A stretch of DNA of 12,883 nucleotides from Klebsiella pneumoniae (GTDB lineage: Bacteria; Bacteroidota; Bacteroidia; Flavobacteriales; Flavobacteriaceae). Positions 1 to 6,043 of the stretch are shown here, piece by piece. The notes below the pieces were generated by a model that was not told the origin of the DNA, did no database searches, and saw only the letters and a program-made list of their open reading frames with translations. Location: NCBI GenBank assembly GCA_943325355.2, contig CALPPA020000024.1, forward strand, positions 1 through 12,883. The letters are read 5' to 3'. Within the stretch, counting starts at the first letter, position 1. Each line of letters begins with the position of its first letter. The translations under genes and the position numbers were made by a program.

Positions 1-7
1 AAAAGGA

Positions 8-98
8 ACTTATTGATTGATGATTGTAGAGTAACGATAGCAGATTTCAGATTTGCTTCAAAAACTTACAACTTACAACCTATAACTTATAACTTTTT
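8..98 (+). repeat. One-directional array of 13 degenerate 7-bp units upstream of pheS
   Basis: Read in steps of seven from position 8, every unit stays in phase to 98. Units at 15-56 are mostly GATT-like (GATTGAT, GATTGTA, GATTTCA, GATTTGC). Units at 64-98 are ACTT-like (ACTTACA twice, then ACCTATA, ACTTATA, ACTTTTT). The unit at 57-63 fits neither class. The array ends three bases before the pheS -7 box and covers the place where the -33 element should be. It may continue to the left of the window. The period is seen directly; the function is unknown. Confidence 0.75.
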
Positions 99-101
99 GC
101 T

Positions 102-109
102 TAAATTTG
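102..109 (+). promoter_or_regulatory. Predicted pheS -7 box (TAAATTTG)
   Basis: This is an exact match to the Bacteroidota -7 consensus TAnnTTTG. No TTG is present at the expected -33 distance; that stretch is the heptamer array. A start of transcription near 115 would give a leader of about 10-17 bases. Confidence 0.55.
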
Positions 110-131
110 AACTCTCAATTATTGGATGAAA

Positions 132-1151
132 ATGATAGACAAGATAAAAGAATATATTGGCGAAGCACAAGCTTTCTCCACACAAAATAAGGAAGAACTG
201 GAAGCATTTAGAATTAAATTCTTAGGAAGTAAAGGACTATTGAAAGAGTTTTTTGCCGAGTTCAAAAACGTGCCAAACGATCAAAAGGCGGCATTTGGAC
301 AAGTTATTAATTTGCTGAAATCTTCTGCCGAAGAAAAGGTAAAATCTATTCAAGAATCTTTAGAAAGTAAAGAGGAAACTAAAGGATTTTATGGCGACTT
401 GACACGTTCAGCAGAACCTGTAATTATTGGTTCTCGTCATCCAATTTCCTTGGTAAAAAACCAAATTATCGACATCTTCTCCAACGTTGGTTTTAACGTT
501 TCCGAAGGTCCAGAAATTGAGGATGATTGGCACAATTTTACCGCATTAAACTTGCCGGAATACCATCCTGCTCGTGATATGCAAGACACGTTTTTCATCC
601 AGACTAATCCCGATATTTTGTTGCGTACCCACACTTCATCCGTGCAAGTGCGTTATATGGAGAATAATAAACCGCCAATTCGTACCATTTCTCCGGGAAG
701 AGTTTTTCGTAATGAAGCCGTTTCGTCACGTTCACACTGTATTTTCCACCAAGTCGAAGGATTGTATATTGACAAGGATGTTTCCTTTGCTGATTTGAAG
801 CAAACGCTTTTGTATTTCACCAAAGAAATGTTCGGAAAATCGAAAATTCGTCTTCGTCCGTCCTATTTTCCATTCACGGAACCAAGCGCTGAAATAGATA
901 TTTATTGGGGTTTAAAAACCGAAACCGATTATAGAATTACCAAAGGAACCGGTTGGTTAGAAATTGGTGGTTGCGGAATGGTCGACCCGAATGTTTTGAA
1001 AAATTGCAATATCAACTCAGACGAATACAGCGGTTTTGCCTTTGGAATGGGAATAGAAAGAATCGCAATGTTGTTGTATCAAATTGGCGATATAAGAATG
1101 TTCTACGAAAATGACGTTCGTTTCTTGGAGCAATTCAAGGCGAGTATTTAG
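132..1151 (+). CDS. pheS: Phenylalanyl-tRNA synthetase, alpha subunit (PheS)
   Basis: PheS joins phenylalanine to tRNA-Phe in the cytosol, using ATP, as the catalytic half of the alpha2-beta2 enzyme with PheT. The 339-residue protein has an N-terminal helical (coiled-coil) tRNA-binding arm at about 1-85. The class II synthetase core follows: motif 2 around residues 189-211 (FRNEAVSSRSHCIFHQVEG) and motif 3 at about 301-312 (GFAFGMGIERIA). The C-terminal ENDVRFLEQF stretch is typical of the family. Two in-frame ATGs exist, at 126 and 132. I chose 132 because flavobacterial PheS proteins usually begin MIDKIKEY; starting at 126 adds only Met-Lys. pheT is not adjacent on the right, which is common in Bacteroidota. 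The gene may be read together with the small gene 84 bases downstream, although a repeat element lies between them. Confidence 0.98.
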   Translation: MIDKIKEYIGEAQAFSTQNKEELEAFRIKFLGSKGLLKEFFAEFKNVPNDQKAAFGQVINLLKSSAEEKVKSIQESLESKEETKGFYGDLTRSAEPVIIGSRHPISLVKNQIIDIFSNVGFNVSEGPEIEDDWHNFTALNLPEYHPARDMQDTFFIQTNPDILLRTHTSSVQVRYMENNKPPIRTISPGRVFRNEAVSSRSHCIFHQVEGLYIDKDVSFADLKQTLLYFTKEMFGKSKIRLRPSYFPFTEPSAEIDIYWGLKTETDYRITKGTGWLEIGGCGMVDPNVLKNCNINSDEYSGFAFGMGIERIAMLLYQIGDIRMFYENDVRFLEQFKASI

Positions 1152-1232
1152 ATTTAAGAATGTTGATTAACGATTTTTGATTTCAGATTTTTACATCTAA
1201 AATCAACATTCGTTAATCTCAAATCAGCAATC
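1151..1232. repeat. Head-to-head heptamer arrays (GATTnnn) between pheS and the next gene
   Basis: On the + strand six units run in phase from 1151 to 1192, for example GAATGTT, GATTAAC and GATTTCA. On the - strand six units run from 1232 down to 1191, for example GATTTGA, GATTAAC and GAATGTT. The two arrays face each other and fill almost the whole spacer. Within them 1158-1168 and 1201-1211 form a perfect 11-bp inverted repeat. An alternative 9-bp pairing joins 1165-1173 with 1210-1218. The element could form a hairpin in RNA, but no T-run follows, so it is not a classical terminator. Confidence 0.8.
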
Positions 1233-1235
1233 ACT

Positions 1236-1643
1236 ATGAAATCTGACATCATCATCCCAATAGTAGAAAACGTTTTCCTAGCCGCTGTTCAGGAATGGAG
1301 CGACGATTTTATGGAAAAAGTGTGGTATGCTTATTTAGTAAACGACAGTGATTTTAATCTCGAAAGTGTTATGGTAGTTTCTAAAGCTTTTGGAACTATC
1401 GATGGCGAAATGAAAAAAACCTCGCTATTGCGTCACGCATATATAGAAATTCCTGCCGTTTCAGTCGTGAAAATCGAAATGTTGGAAAAAAGTGTTTTGG
1501 TACTTAACAACGAATTTATGGTTACTTTTTTTATTGGCGACAAATTATACGATCGAAAATTCATTTTCAAAGCAAATTCCATAACACCAGATTATGTAGA
1601 AGAAGTGCCTATTTTATTTGTGGATGGAGTTATTGTGAGGTAG
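1236..1643 (+). CDS. Conserved protein of unknown function, downstream of pheS
   Basis: This gene encodes a 135-residue acidic protein with no signal peptide or membrane helix, so it is probably cytosolic. I recognise no catalytic motif. The sequence alternates short charged turns with hydrophobic strands (for example VVKIEMLEKSVLVLN and FMVTFFIGDKLYDRKFIF), which suggests a small mostly-beta domain after an N-terminal helix (about 1-35, with the EWSDDFMEKVWYAYLVND stretch). It lies 84 bases after pheS on the same strand, and I recall homologues in the same place in other flavobacteria, so a link to pheS expression or tRNA charging is possible but unproven. No clear promoter of its own is visible. 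The ATG at 1236 is the first possible start after the repeat element. A strong hairpin follows the stop within four bases. Confidence 0.85.
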   Translation: MKSDIIIPIVENVFLAAVQEWSDDFMEKVWYAYLVNDSDFNLESVMVVSKAFGTIDGEMKKTSLLRHAYIEIPAVSVVKIEMLEKSVLVLNNEFMVTFFIGDKLYDRKFIFKANSITPDYVEEVPILFVDGVIVR

Positions 1644-1646
1644 AAA

Positions 1647-1715
1647 AGAACAGAGAAAAAAGAGAATAGAAAAAAGAAGGTTAGTCTTTTTTCTATTCTC
1701 TTTTTTCTTTGTTCT
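1647..1715. terminator. Bidirectional hairpin terminator with 31-bp arms, built of AGAnnnn heptamers
   Basis: Arms 1647-1677 and 1685-1715 pair at 30 of 31 positions around a 7-base loop (1678-1684); the single mismatch would be a G-U pair in one RNA. One arm is almost all purine, the other almost all pyrimidine, giving T-rich 3' sides. It lies between the convergent ends of the small + gene (stop 1643) and gpsA (stop 1722), so it can serve both. Each arm reads as in-phase heptamers: AGAACAG, AGAAAAA, AGAGAAT, AGAAAAA on the + strand and nearly the same units on the - strand. Confidence 0.85.
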
Positions 1716-1721
1716 AAAAAC

Positions 1722-2717
1722 TTAATCCAACTTCTCCGTCAATTTTTTAAACACCGATTTTGCTGATTTTCCTTCGTATAAAATGCTGTAAACGGCATCT
1801 ATAATTGGGGTTTGTGCACCATAATCCAAGTTGAGGTTGTAGGCACTTTTGGCAGCATAATACCCTTCGGCAACCATACTCATTTCCATCATTGCGGATT
1901 TTACGGTATAGCCTTTTCCTATCATATTCCCGAACATTCTGTTTCTCGAAAAAATGGAATAACCTGTTACCAATAAATCGCCCAAATATGCCGAATCATT
2001 GATGTTGCGTTTCATTTTGTGGACTTTCTTGATGAATTTTTTCATCTCCCGAATACCATTACTCATCAACACCGATTGAAAATTATCGCCATAACCCAAT
2101 CCGTGAGCCATTCCTGCGGCAATAGCATAAATATTCTTGAGCATTGCGGCATATTCGGTGCCTATAATGTCGTCAGAGATTTTAGTTTTAATGTAATTCC
2201 CAGATAAGTTTTTGGCTACGATTTTAGCTTTTTTTGCATCGCCACAAGCAATTGTAAGATAAGACAAACGTTCCAGCGCCACTTCTTCAGCGTGACAAGG
2301 ACCCGTAATTACACCAATATTTTCGAAAGGAATATTGTAAGTTTTGTTGAAATGTTCCCCAACTATCAAACTAGTTTCAGGAACGATTCCTTTGATGGCT
2401 GAGAAGATGACTTTGCCCTCTATACTTTCGGTTAGTTTTTCCAGTTCACTATTCAAAAAAGCAGAGGGAATTGCAAAAATGATGTAGTCTGCATAAACAA
2501 CTGCTTCATTGATGTTGCTAGTCAATTTTAATTTAGTAATGTCAAACTCAACAGAACTAAGATAGTTAGGGTTGTGATGGTGCGTATTTATATGTTCAAT
2601 GGCATCTTCATTTCGCATATACCAGCAAATTTCTTTCTGATTTACACACAACATTTTAGCAATGGCTGTTGCCCAGCTTCCTCCTCCAATTACTGCAAAT
2701 TTTGGATTTTCAGTCAT
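1722..2717 (-). CDS. gpsA: NAD(P)-dependent glycerol-3-phosphate dehydrogenase
   Basis: GpsA reversibly reduces dihydroxyacetone phosphate to sn-glycerol 3-phosphate in the cytosol, giving the backbone for phospholipids. The 331-residue protein has an N-terminal Rossmann domain with a glycine-rich loop at residues 11-18 (GGGSWATA), the GPCHAEE motif at 139-145, the catalytic lysine region around Lys194 (MLKNIYAIAAG), HGLGYGDN at about 205-212, and the substrate-binding SRNR at 257-260. Length is normal. I placed the start at the ATG at 2717. A TTG seven codons upstream lies inside the predicted -7 box and is unlikely to be in the mRNA. The gene stands alone, with its own promoter and a strong hairpin after its stop. 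The family usually has SR/TR and CxS near positions where this protein has small substitutions (VLMSNGIREM, TGYSIFSRNR); these do not affect the key residues. Confidence 0.97.
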   Translation of the reverse strand: MTENPKFAVIGGGSWATAIAKMLCVNQKEICWYMRNEDAIEHINTHHHNPNYLSSVEFDITKLKLTSNINEAVVYADYIIFAIPSAFLNSELEKLTESIEGKVIFSAIKGIVPETSLIVGEHFNKTYNIPFENIGVITGPCHAEEVALERLSYLTIACGDAKKAKIVAKNLSGNYIKTKISDDIIGTEYAAMLKNIYAIAAGMAHGLGYGDNFQSVLMSNGIREMKKFIKKVHKMKRNINDSAYLGDLLVTGYSIFSRNRMFGNMIGKGYTVKSAMMEMSMVAEGYYAAKSAYNLNLDYGAQTPIIDAVYSILYEGKSAKSVFKKLTEKLD

Positions 2718-2735
2718 TTTTTTATTAAATTTAAT

Positions 2736-2767
2736 CAAAAGTACTTAAAATTATACTAATAAAGCAA
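2736..2767 (-). promoter_or_regulatory. Predicted gpsA promoter, TTG-N21-TACTTTTG
   Basis: On the - strand a TTG (2767-2765) is followed after 21 bases by TACTTTTG (2743-2736), an exact match to both Bacteroidota promoter elements. Transcription should begin near 2730, leaving a leader of about 13 bases to the ATG at 2717. This excludes the upstream TTG codon at 2738-2736 as a start. Confidence 0.75.
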
Positions 2768-2910
2768 TAATTAAATCACAGAAATGAATATAAAAATATC
2801 AATAATTTAGGGTTTATTTTTTTGATAAAAAATTATTTTAAACACAATATAAAAATGTATTCAACGTTATAACTTACTGTTAATTCGTTTTTTATAGATT
2901 AATATGTGTT

Positions 2911-2942
2911 TTGAATTAGTTAGTTTTGTTTTAGTATTTTTG
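2911..2942 (+). promoter_or_regulatory. Orphan + strand promoter-like site, TTG-N21-TATTTTTG
   Basis: TTG at 2911-2913 and TATTTTTG at 2935-2942 match the Bacteroidota consensus with a 21-base spacer. No + strand gene lies downstream; the site abuts the hairpin at 2943-2979. The rest of the gap 2718-2999 is very AT-rich and holds nothing else I can support. The match could be chance in T-rich DNA or could drive a very short RNA. Confidence 0.35.
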
Positions 2943-2979
2943 AAAAGGCGTCCTTAAAGGTAGTTTAGGAACGCCTTTT
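2943..2979. terminator. Hairpin terminator downstream of the DJ-1/PfpI gene
   Basis: AAAAGGCGT at 2943-2951 pairs with ACGCCTTTT at 2971-2979. The stem extends inward through 2952-2957 and 2964-2969 with one mismatch and one bulge. It lies about 20 bases beyond the stop of the - strand DJ-1 gene and can end its transcript. The longer T-tract (TTTTTATTTT) is on the + strand side, so it is stronger in the + direction. Confidence 0.75.
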
Positions 2980-2999
2980 TATTTTATTCTAATAAAAGA

Positions 3000-3767
3000 T
3001 TATTTTGAATTCAATTGTTGCAATAATTTTGCTGCAACTAGTTTTGACGAAGCTGGATTTTGTCCAGTTATCAATAAGCCATCTTCTATAGCATAAGGTT
3101 GCCAATCGCCCGATTTTGAATAAGAAGCTCCATTTTTTTTCAAAACGTCTTCCAATAAAAAAGGAACAATATTAGTTAAACCAACTGCTGCTTCTTCAGT
3201 ATTGGAGAAGCCTGTTACTTTTTTCCCTTTCACCAAATAGTTTCCCTTAATTTTTACATTTTTAAGAACACCTGGAGCATGACATACAAAACCAACGGGT
3301 TTGTTGTTCGTATAAAACGTTTCAATCAATGCTGCAGAATTTGCATCTTCGGCTAAATCCCATAGCGGGCCGTGACCTCCAGGGTAAAAAACCGCATCAT
3401 AATCTCCTTGACTGACATCGGCTAATTTCAACGTGTGTTTTAGTTTTTCGAGAAGTACTTTGTCGCTGTCATATCTTTTTGTGTCTTCTGTAGCTGCCGA
3501 TGGATCTTCACTTTTTGGGTCAATTGGCGGTTGTCCACCAAGCGGTGTTGCTATATCAATTTCAACTCCTTGATCTGCCAAAGCATAATAAGGTGCCGCT
3601 AATTCTTCTGTCCAAAAACCAGTTTTTTCTCCTGTGTTGCCCAATTTATCGTGACTTGTGACAACAAATAATACTTTTTTCATACTTTTTTTATTTTGTT
3701 TTTGCGCAGTTACAGTTATGGAACCGACAGTTAATGCTAAAACGACAAAAATTGCAATTTTTTTCAT
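3000..3767 (-). CDS. Exported DJ-1/PfpI (Hsp31-like) family protein
   Basis: The 255-residue protein belongs to the class I glutamine amidotransferase-like DJ-1/PfpI superfamily, Hsp31-like branch, whose members act as glyoxalases, deglycases, holdases or peptidases. The nucleophile elbow is Cys162-His163 (GFVCHAPG). The conserved acid is in FWTEEL (Glu54 or Glu55), and GGHG lies at 130-133. It carries an N-terminal extension that looks like a signal peptide: MKK, a hydrophobic stretch at about 4-18, then VTA before Gln22. Export to the periplasm is therefore likely. Residue 29 is a second Met (ATG at 3683) followed by KKVLFVVTSHD, the usual start of cytosolic relatives. It has its own -7 box and a large dyad upstream, suggesting regulation, perhaps by stress. 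The exact reaction cannot be read from sequence. Confidence 0.92.
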   Translation of the reverse strand: MKKIAIFVVLALTVGSITVTAQKQNKKSMKKVLFVVTSHDKLGNTGEKTGFWTEELAAPYYALADQGVEIDIATPLGGQPPIDPKSEDPSAATEDTKRYDSDKVLLEKLKHTLKLADVSQGDYDAVFYPGGHGPLWDLAEDANSAALIETFYTNNKPVGFVCHAPGVLKNVKIKGNYLVKGKKVTGFSNTEEAAVGLTNIVPFLLEDVLKKNGASYSKSGDWQPYAIEDGLLITGQNPASSKLVAAKLLQQLNSK

Positions 3768-3782
3768 AACTTTTTATTTGTA

Positions 3783-3790
3783 CAAAATTA
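3783..3790 (-). promoter_or_regulatory. Predicted -7 box of the DJ-1/PfpI gene (TAATTTTG)
   Basis: This is an exact TAnnTTTG match on the - strand, 16 bases before the ATG at 3767. No TTG is present 17-23 bases upstream, so the promoter may need an activator. A short palindrome GTTAGTAAC (3801-3809) and the larger dyad at 3816-3841 lie just upstream. Confidence 0.6.
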
Positions 3791-3815
3791 GTTTGAATAT
3801 GTTAGTAACGAAGTC

Positions 3816-3841
3816 TATTTACCACAAGTTTGTGATAAATA
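3816..3841. promoter_or_regulatory. 26-bp interrupted palindrome, candidate operator
   Basis: TATTTA (3816-3821) mirrors TAAATA (3836-3841), and CACAA (3823-3827) mirrors TTGTG (3830-3834). Only the pair 3822/3835 fails, so 11 of 12 arm positions match around a 2-base centre. It lies 26 bases upstream of the DJ-1 gene -7 box and downstream of nadD. No T-run follows in either direction, so an operator is more likely than a terminator. The binding protein is unknown. Confidence 0.45.
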
Positions 3842-3859
3842 ATTTTTAAAAAAGTATTT

Positions 3860-3874
3860 AAGAAGCTACTTCTT
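3860..3874 (-). terminator. Weak hairpin at the end of nadD
   Basis: AAGAAG (3860-3865) and CTTCTT (3869-3874) pair around the nadD stop codon. On the - strand the stem is followed by AAATACTTTTTT. The stem is only 6 bp with a 3-base loop, so this is a weak candidate for ending the yicC-gmk-nadD transcript. Confidence 0.35.
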
Positions 3875-4447
3875 GTATAAATTATTGTGGTCTATATATT
3901 CCCAAACTTTCGATGGTAAAAGGGGACGAACATTCTTCTTGTTTTTGATGTTAGCACGTATAAGTGTCGAGGAAATTTCTACAATTGGTGCATCAATAAA
4001 GTGGATCTTTGGATGATTTTTATAGGTTAAATTTTCTAAGTCCGATGAAATGCGTGGGTAAACATAAATCTCGTGATTTTGCAAAATAATATCGAAGTTT
4101 TTCCATTTATGCAAAGATTTAAGATTGTCTTCGCCCATAATCAATGAAAAGGTATGTTGTGGAAATTTTTCCTGTAAATGTGCCAATGTATTTACTGTGT
4201 AATTTGGCTGTGGCAACTTGAACTCAATATCCGAAGGTTTAATTTTTGAATAATCTTCAGTAGCCAAAAAAACCAATTGCAGCCGTTGATAATCATCAAG
4301 TAAAGTATCTTTATTTTTCAAAGGATTGTGTGGAGTTACGACCATCCAAATTTGGTCTAAACCCGAATATTCCGCTACGTGATTGGCAATAATCAAGTGC
4401 CCAATATGAATGGGGTTGAATGTTCCGAAATACAATCCTACTTTCAT
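3866..4447 (-). CDS. nadD: Nicotinate-nucleotide adenylyltransferase (NadD)
   Basis: NadD transfers AMP from ATP to nicotinic acid mononucleotide, making deamido-NAD, a late step of NAD synthesis in the cytosol. The 193-residue protein shows the nucleotidyltransferase signature GTFNPIHIGH at residues 8-17, with His14 and His17 as the phosphate-binding pair, and the C-terminal ISSTLIR motif at 158-164. WMVVTPHNPLK (34-44) and MGEDNLKSLHKW (104-115) are also typical of the family. Length is normal. It is the last gene of a three-gene operon, 24 bases after gmk, so it is probably transcribed from the yicC promoter. No internal promoter is apparent. Confidence 0.97.
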   Translation of the reverse strand: MKVGLYFGTFNPIHIGHLIIANHVAEYSGLDQIWMVVTPHNPLKNKDTLLDDYQRLQLVFLATEDYSKIKPSDIEFKLPQPNYTVNTLAHLQEKFPQHTFSLIMGEDNLKSLHKWKNFDIILQNHEIYVYPRISSDLENLTYKNHPKIHFIDAPIVEISSTLIRANIKNKKNVRPLLPSKVWEYIDHNNLYKK

Positions 4448-4471
4448 AAACTGGATTTAAATGAAGTAAAC

Positions 4472-5044
4472 TTAATCCTTCAAAAATTCTTTTACCAATT
4501 GATAAGCATCTTCTTTGGCAGTTTCTAAATCATAATTCTTGATGATTTTGTCAAATTGTGGAGCTGTCGCCAGTTCAACCGAAGCTTTTGCAATGCGCAT
4601 ATTGATTTTATCATCACTTTCGGTAGAACGCTCTTTGAGTCTTCTTTTTAGTTCATCGACACTGGGCGGTTTCACAAAAACAGCCAAGGTTTCTTCAGGA
4701 AATTTATGCTTGATTCGCAATCCTCCGGAAACGTCTATATCAAAAATCACGTTTTTTCCTTTTGCCCAAATGCGTTCCACTTCGCTTTTTAGTGTTCCGT
4801 AAAAATTATCACGATACACTTCTTCCCATTCTACAAAATCCTCGTTTTTGATGTGTTTTTTAAAATCTTCTAAAGACATAAAATAATAATCTTTTCCATT
4901 TACTTCCTCGCCACGAGCTGTCCGTGTTGCTGCCGAAATCGAAAACTCCAAATTCAAGTCTTTTTTTCCTAACAAATGCCTAACGATGGTGGTTTTCCCT
5001 GAACCTGATGGCGCTGAAAACACTATTAATTTTCCTTTTTTCAT
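4472..5044 (-). CDS. gmk: Guanylate kinase
   Basis: Gmk phosphorylates GMP to GDP with ATP in the cytosol, feeding GTP, dGTP and (p)ppGpp pools. The 190-residue protein begins with the P-loop APSGSGKTT at residues 11-19. The GMP-binding region follows: SISAATRTARGEEVNGKDYYF (about 36-56), then FVEWEEVYRDNFYGT (about 69-83). IFDIDVSGG (about 100-108) matches the family's conserved acidic strand. The lid and C-terminal helices contain LKERSTESDDKINMRIAKA. Length is typical. It lies 21 bases downstream of yicC and 24 bases upstream of nadD, without a separate promoter that I can see. The yicC-gmk pairing is widespread in bacteria. Confidence 0.98.
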   Translation of the reverse strand: MKKGKLIVFSAPSGSGKTTIVRHLLGKKDLNLEFSISAATRTARGEEVNGKDYYFMSLEDFKKHIKNEDFVEWEEVYRDNFYGTLKSEVERIWAKGKNVIFDIDVSGGLRIKHKFPEETLAVFVKPPSVDELKRRLKERSTESDDKINMRIAKASVELATAPQFDKIIKNYDLETAKEDAYQLVKEFLKD

Positions 5045-5065
5045 ATTTAAATTTCCTTTTGAAAC

Positions 5066-5926
5066 TTACAACACATTCAAAACCTGTTCCTTAATCTTTT
5101 CCAATTCGTCCTTCATCATCACGACTAATTTTTGCATTTGGGCGTGATTGGATTTCGAACCCATAGTGTTAATTTCACGTCCCATTTCTTGGGTGATGAA
5201 ACCTAGTTTTCTGCCATTGGCTTCTGTTCCGTTGATGGTTTCTAGGAAATAATCCAAATGATTTGTCAAACGCACTTTTTCTTCAGTGATGTCTAGTTTT
5301 TCCAGGTAATAAATCAATTCCTGCTCAAAACGATTTTCATCAACGTTGACTTTTAACTCCGAAATTGCAGTTTGCAAACGGTCTTTTATCGCCTGAACAC
5401 GTTCTGGATCCAATGCCAAAGCGTCGTTCATATATTGACGAATATTGCCAATTCGCAACTGGAATTCTTTTTCCAAAGAAGCGCCTTCATCCTTACGGAA
5501 ATTTAAAATGTTTTGCAAAGATTCCTCAATAACGGTTTGGATTTGAACCCAATCATTTTCGTCGATTTCTTCCCGTTCGGTTTTCATTGTATCTGGCATT
5601 CTGACAGCCATTTTCATCAATTCGGTTTCATCAGCATCGGCATAAACTTCTCGCAATTGATTGATGTAGGCTTTCACAATTGGCACATTCACTTTTGTAG
5701 AAGTTTGTTCTGCGGTACTTTCGATAAAAATCGAAAAATCCACTTTTCCTCTTTCGAGTTTCAAGGCAATTTGGTTGCGTAAACCCAATTCCATTTCGCG
5801 ATACGTTGAAGGCATTCGCACGCTTAAATCCAACCCTTTACTATTCAGGGATTTTACCTCTACTGTTATTTTTTTGGTTGGCAATTGCAAAGTAGCTTTG
5901 CCAAATCCGGTCATTGATTGTATCAT
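5066..5926 (-). CDS. YicC/YloC family endoribonuclease
   Basis: The 286-residue protein matches YicC (E. coli) and YloC (B. subtilis), a family more recently described as endoribonucleases that affect small-RNA and mRNA turnover. It starts with the family signature MIQSMTGFGKA (SMTGFGKA at 4-11), has the EVKSLNSKGLDLSVRMPS region at about 23-40, and ends with the signature EMGREINTMGSKSN at 247-260. The middle is largely helical and acidic. It has no signal peptide or membrane helix. Length equals that of E. coli YicC. It is the first gene of the operon with gmk and nadD, and its promoter box probably serves all three. The role in Flavobacteria is inferred from the family only. Confidence 0.95.
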   Translation of the reverse strand: MIQSMTGFGKATLQLPTKKITVEVKSLNSKGLDLSVRMPSTYREMELGLRNQIALKLERGKVDFSIFIESTAEQTSTKVNVPIVKAYINQLREVYADADETELMKMAVRMPDTMKTEREEIDENDWVQIQTVIEESLQNILNFRKDEGASLEKEFQLRIGNIRQYMNDALALDPERVQAIKDRLQTAISELKVNVDENRFEQELIYYLEKLDITEEKVRLTNHLDYFLETINGTEANGRKLGFITQEMGREINTMGSKSNHAQMQKLVVMMKDELEKIKEQVLNVL

Positions 5927-5945
5927 ATTGTTTGCTAAAAGAGTT

Positions 5946-5953
5946 CAAATATA
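5946..5953 (-). promoter_or_regulatory. Predicted -7 box of the yicC-gmk-nadD operon (TATATTTG)
   Basis: This is an exact TAnnTTTG match on the - strand, 20 bases before the yicC ATG. The expected -33 position falls within the CAGT heptamer array (5966-5993), and no TTG is seen there. Confidence 0.6.
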
Positions 5954-5965
5954 ATTAAAAGTTTG

Positions 5966-6042
5966 CAGTGTTCAGTATTCAGTTATCAGTGAAGGGGGTT
6001 ATGTAATTTATTATGGAACTGTACAGTGAATACGGAACACTA
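5966..6042. repeat. Head-to-head heptamer arrays (CAGTnnn) between yicC and the EamA gene
   Basis: On the + strand four units run in phase from 5966 to 5993: CAGTGTT, CAGTATT, then CAGTTAT and CAGTGAA. On the - strand four related units run from 6042 down to 6015: TAGTGTT, CCGTATT, then CACTGTA and CAGTTCC. The middle, 5994-6014, is 21 bases, so the whole element is eleven heptamers long. Matching units stand in the same order from the outside in. It fills most of the spacer between the EamA gene stop (6044) and the yicC promoter. Confidence 0.75.
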
Positions 6043-6043
6043 T

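Noticed and set aside
8..98. CRISPR array or plain microsatellite in the heptamer regions
   Set aside because: Units are 7 bp without spacers of constant length, and no cas gene is near; only the anchor is kept, so it is not a simple microsatellite either.
2718..2738. Seven-codon N-terminal extension of gpsA from a TTG at 2738
   Set aside because: The TTG lies inside the predicted -7 box TACTTTTG, the extension is Lys/Asn-rich low-complexity sequence, and the family normally begins just before the Rossmann motif.
2780..2880. AT-rich hairpins in the gpsA/DJ-1 spacer
   Set aside because: Short A/T-only pairings are expected by chance in such AT-rich sequence, with no associated gene or T-tract pattern.
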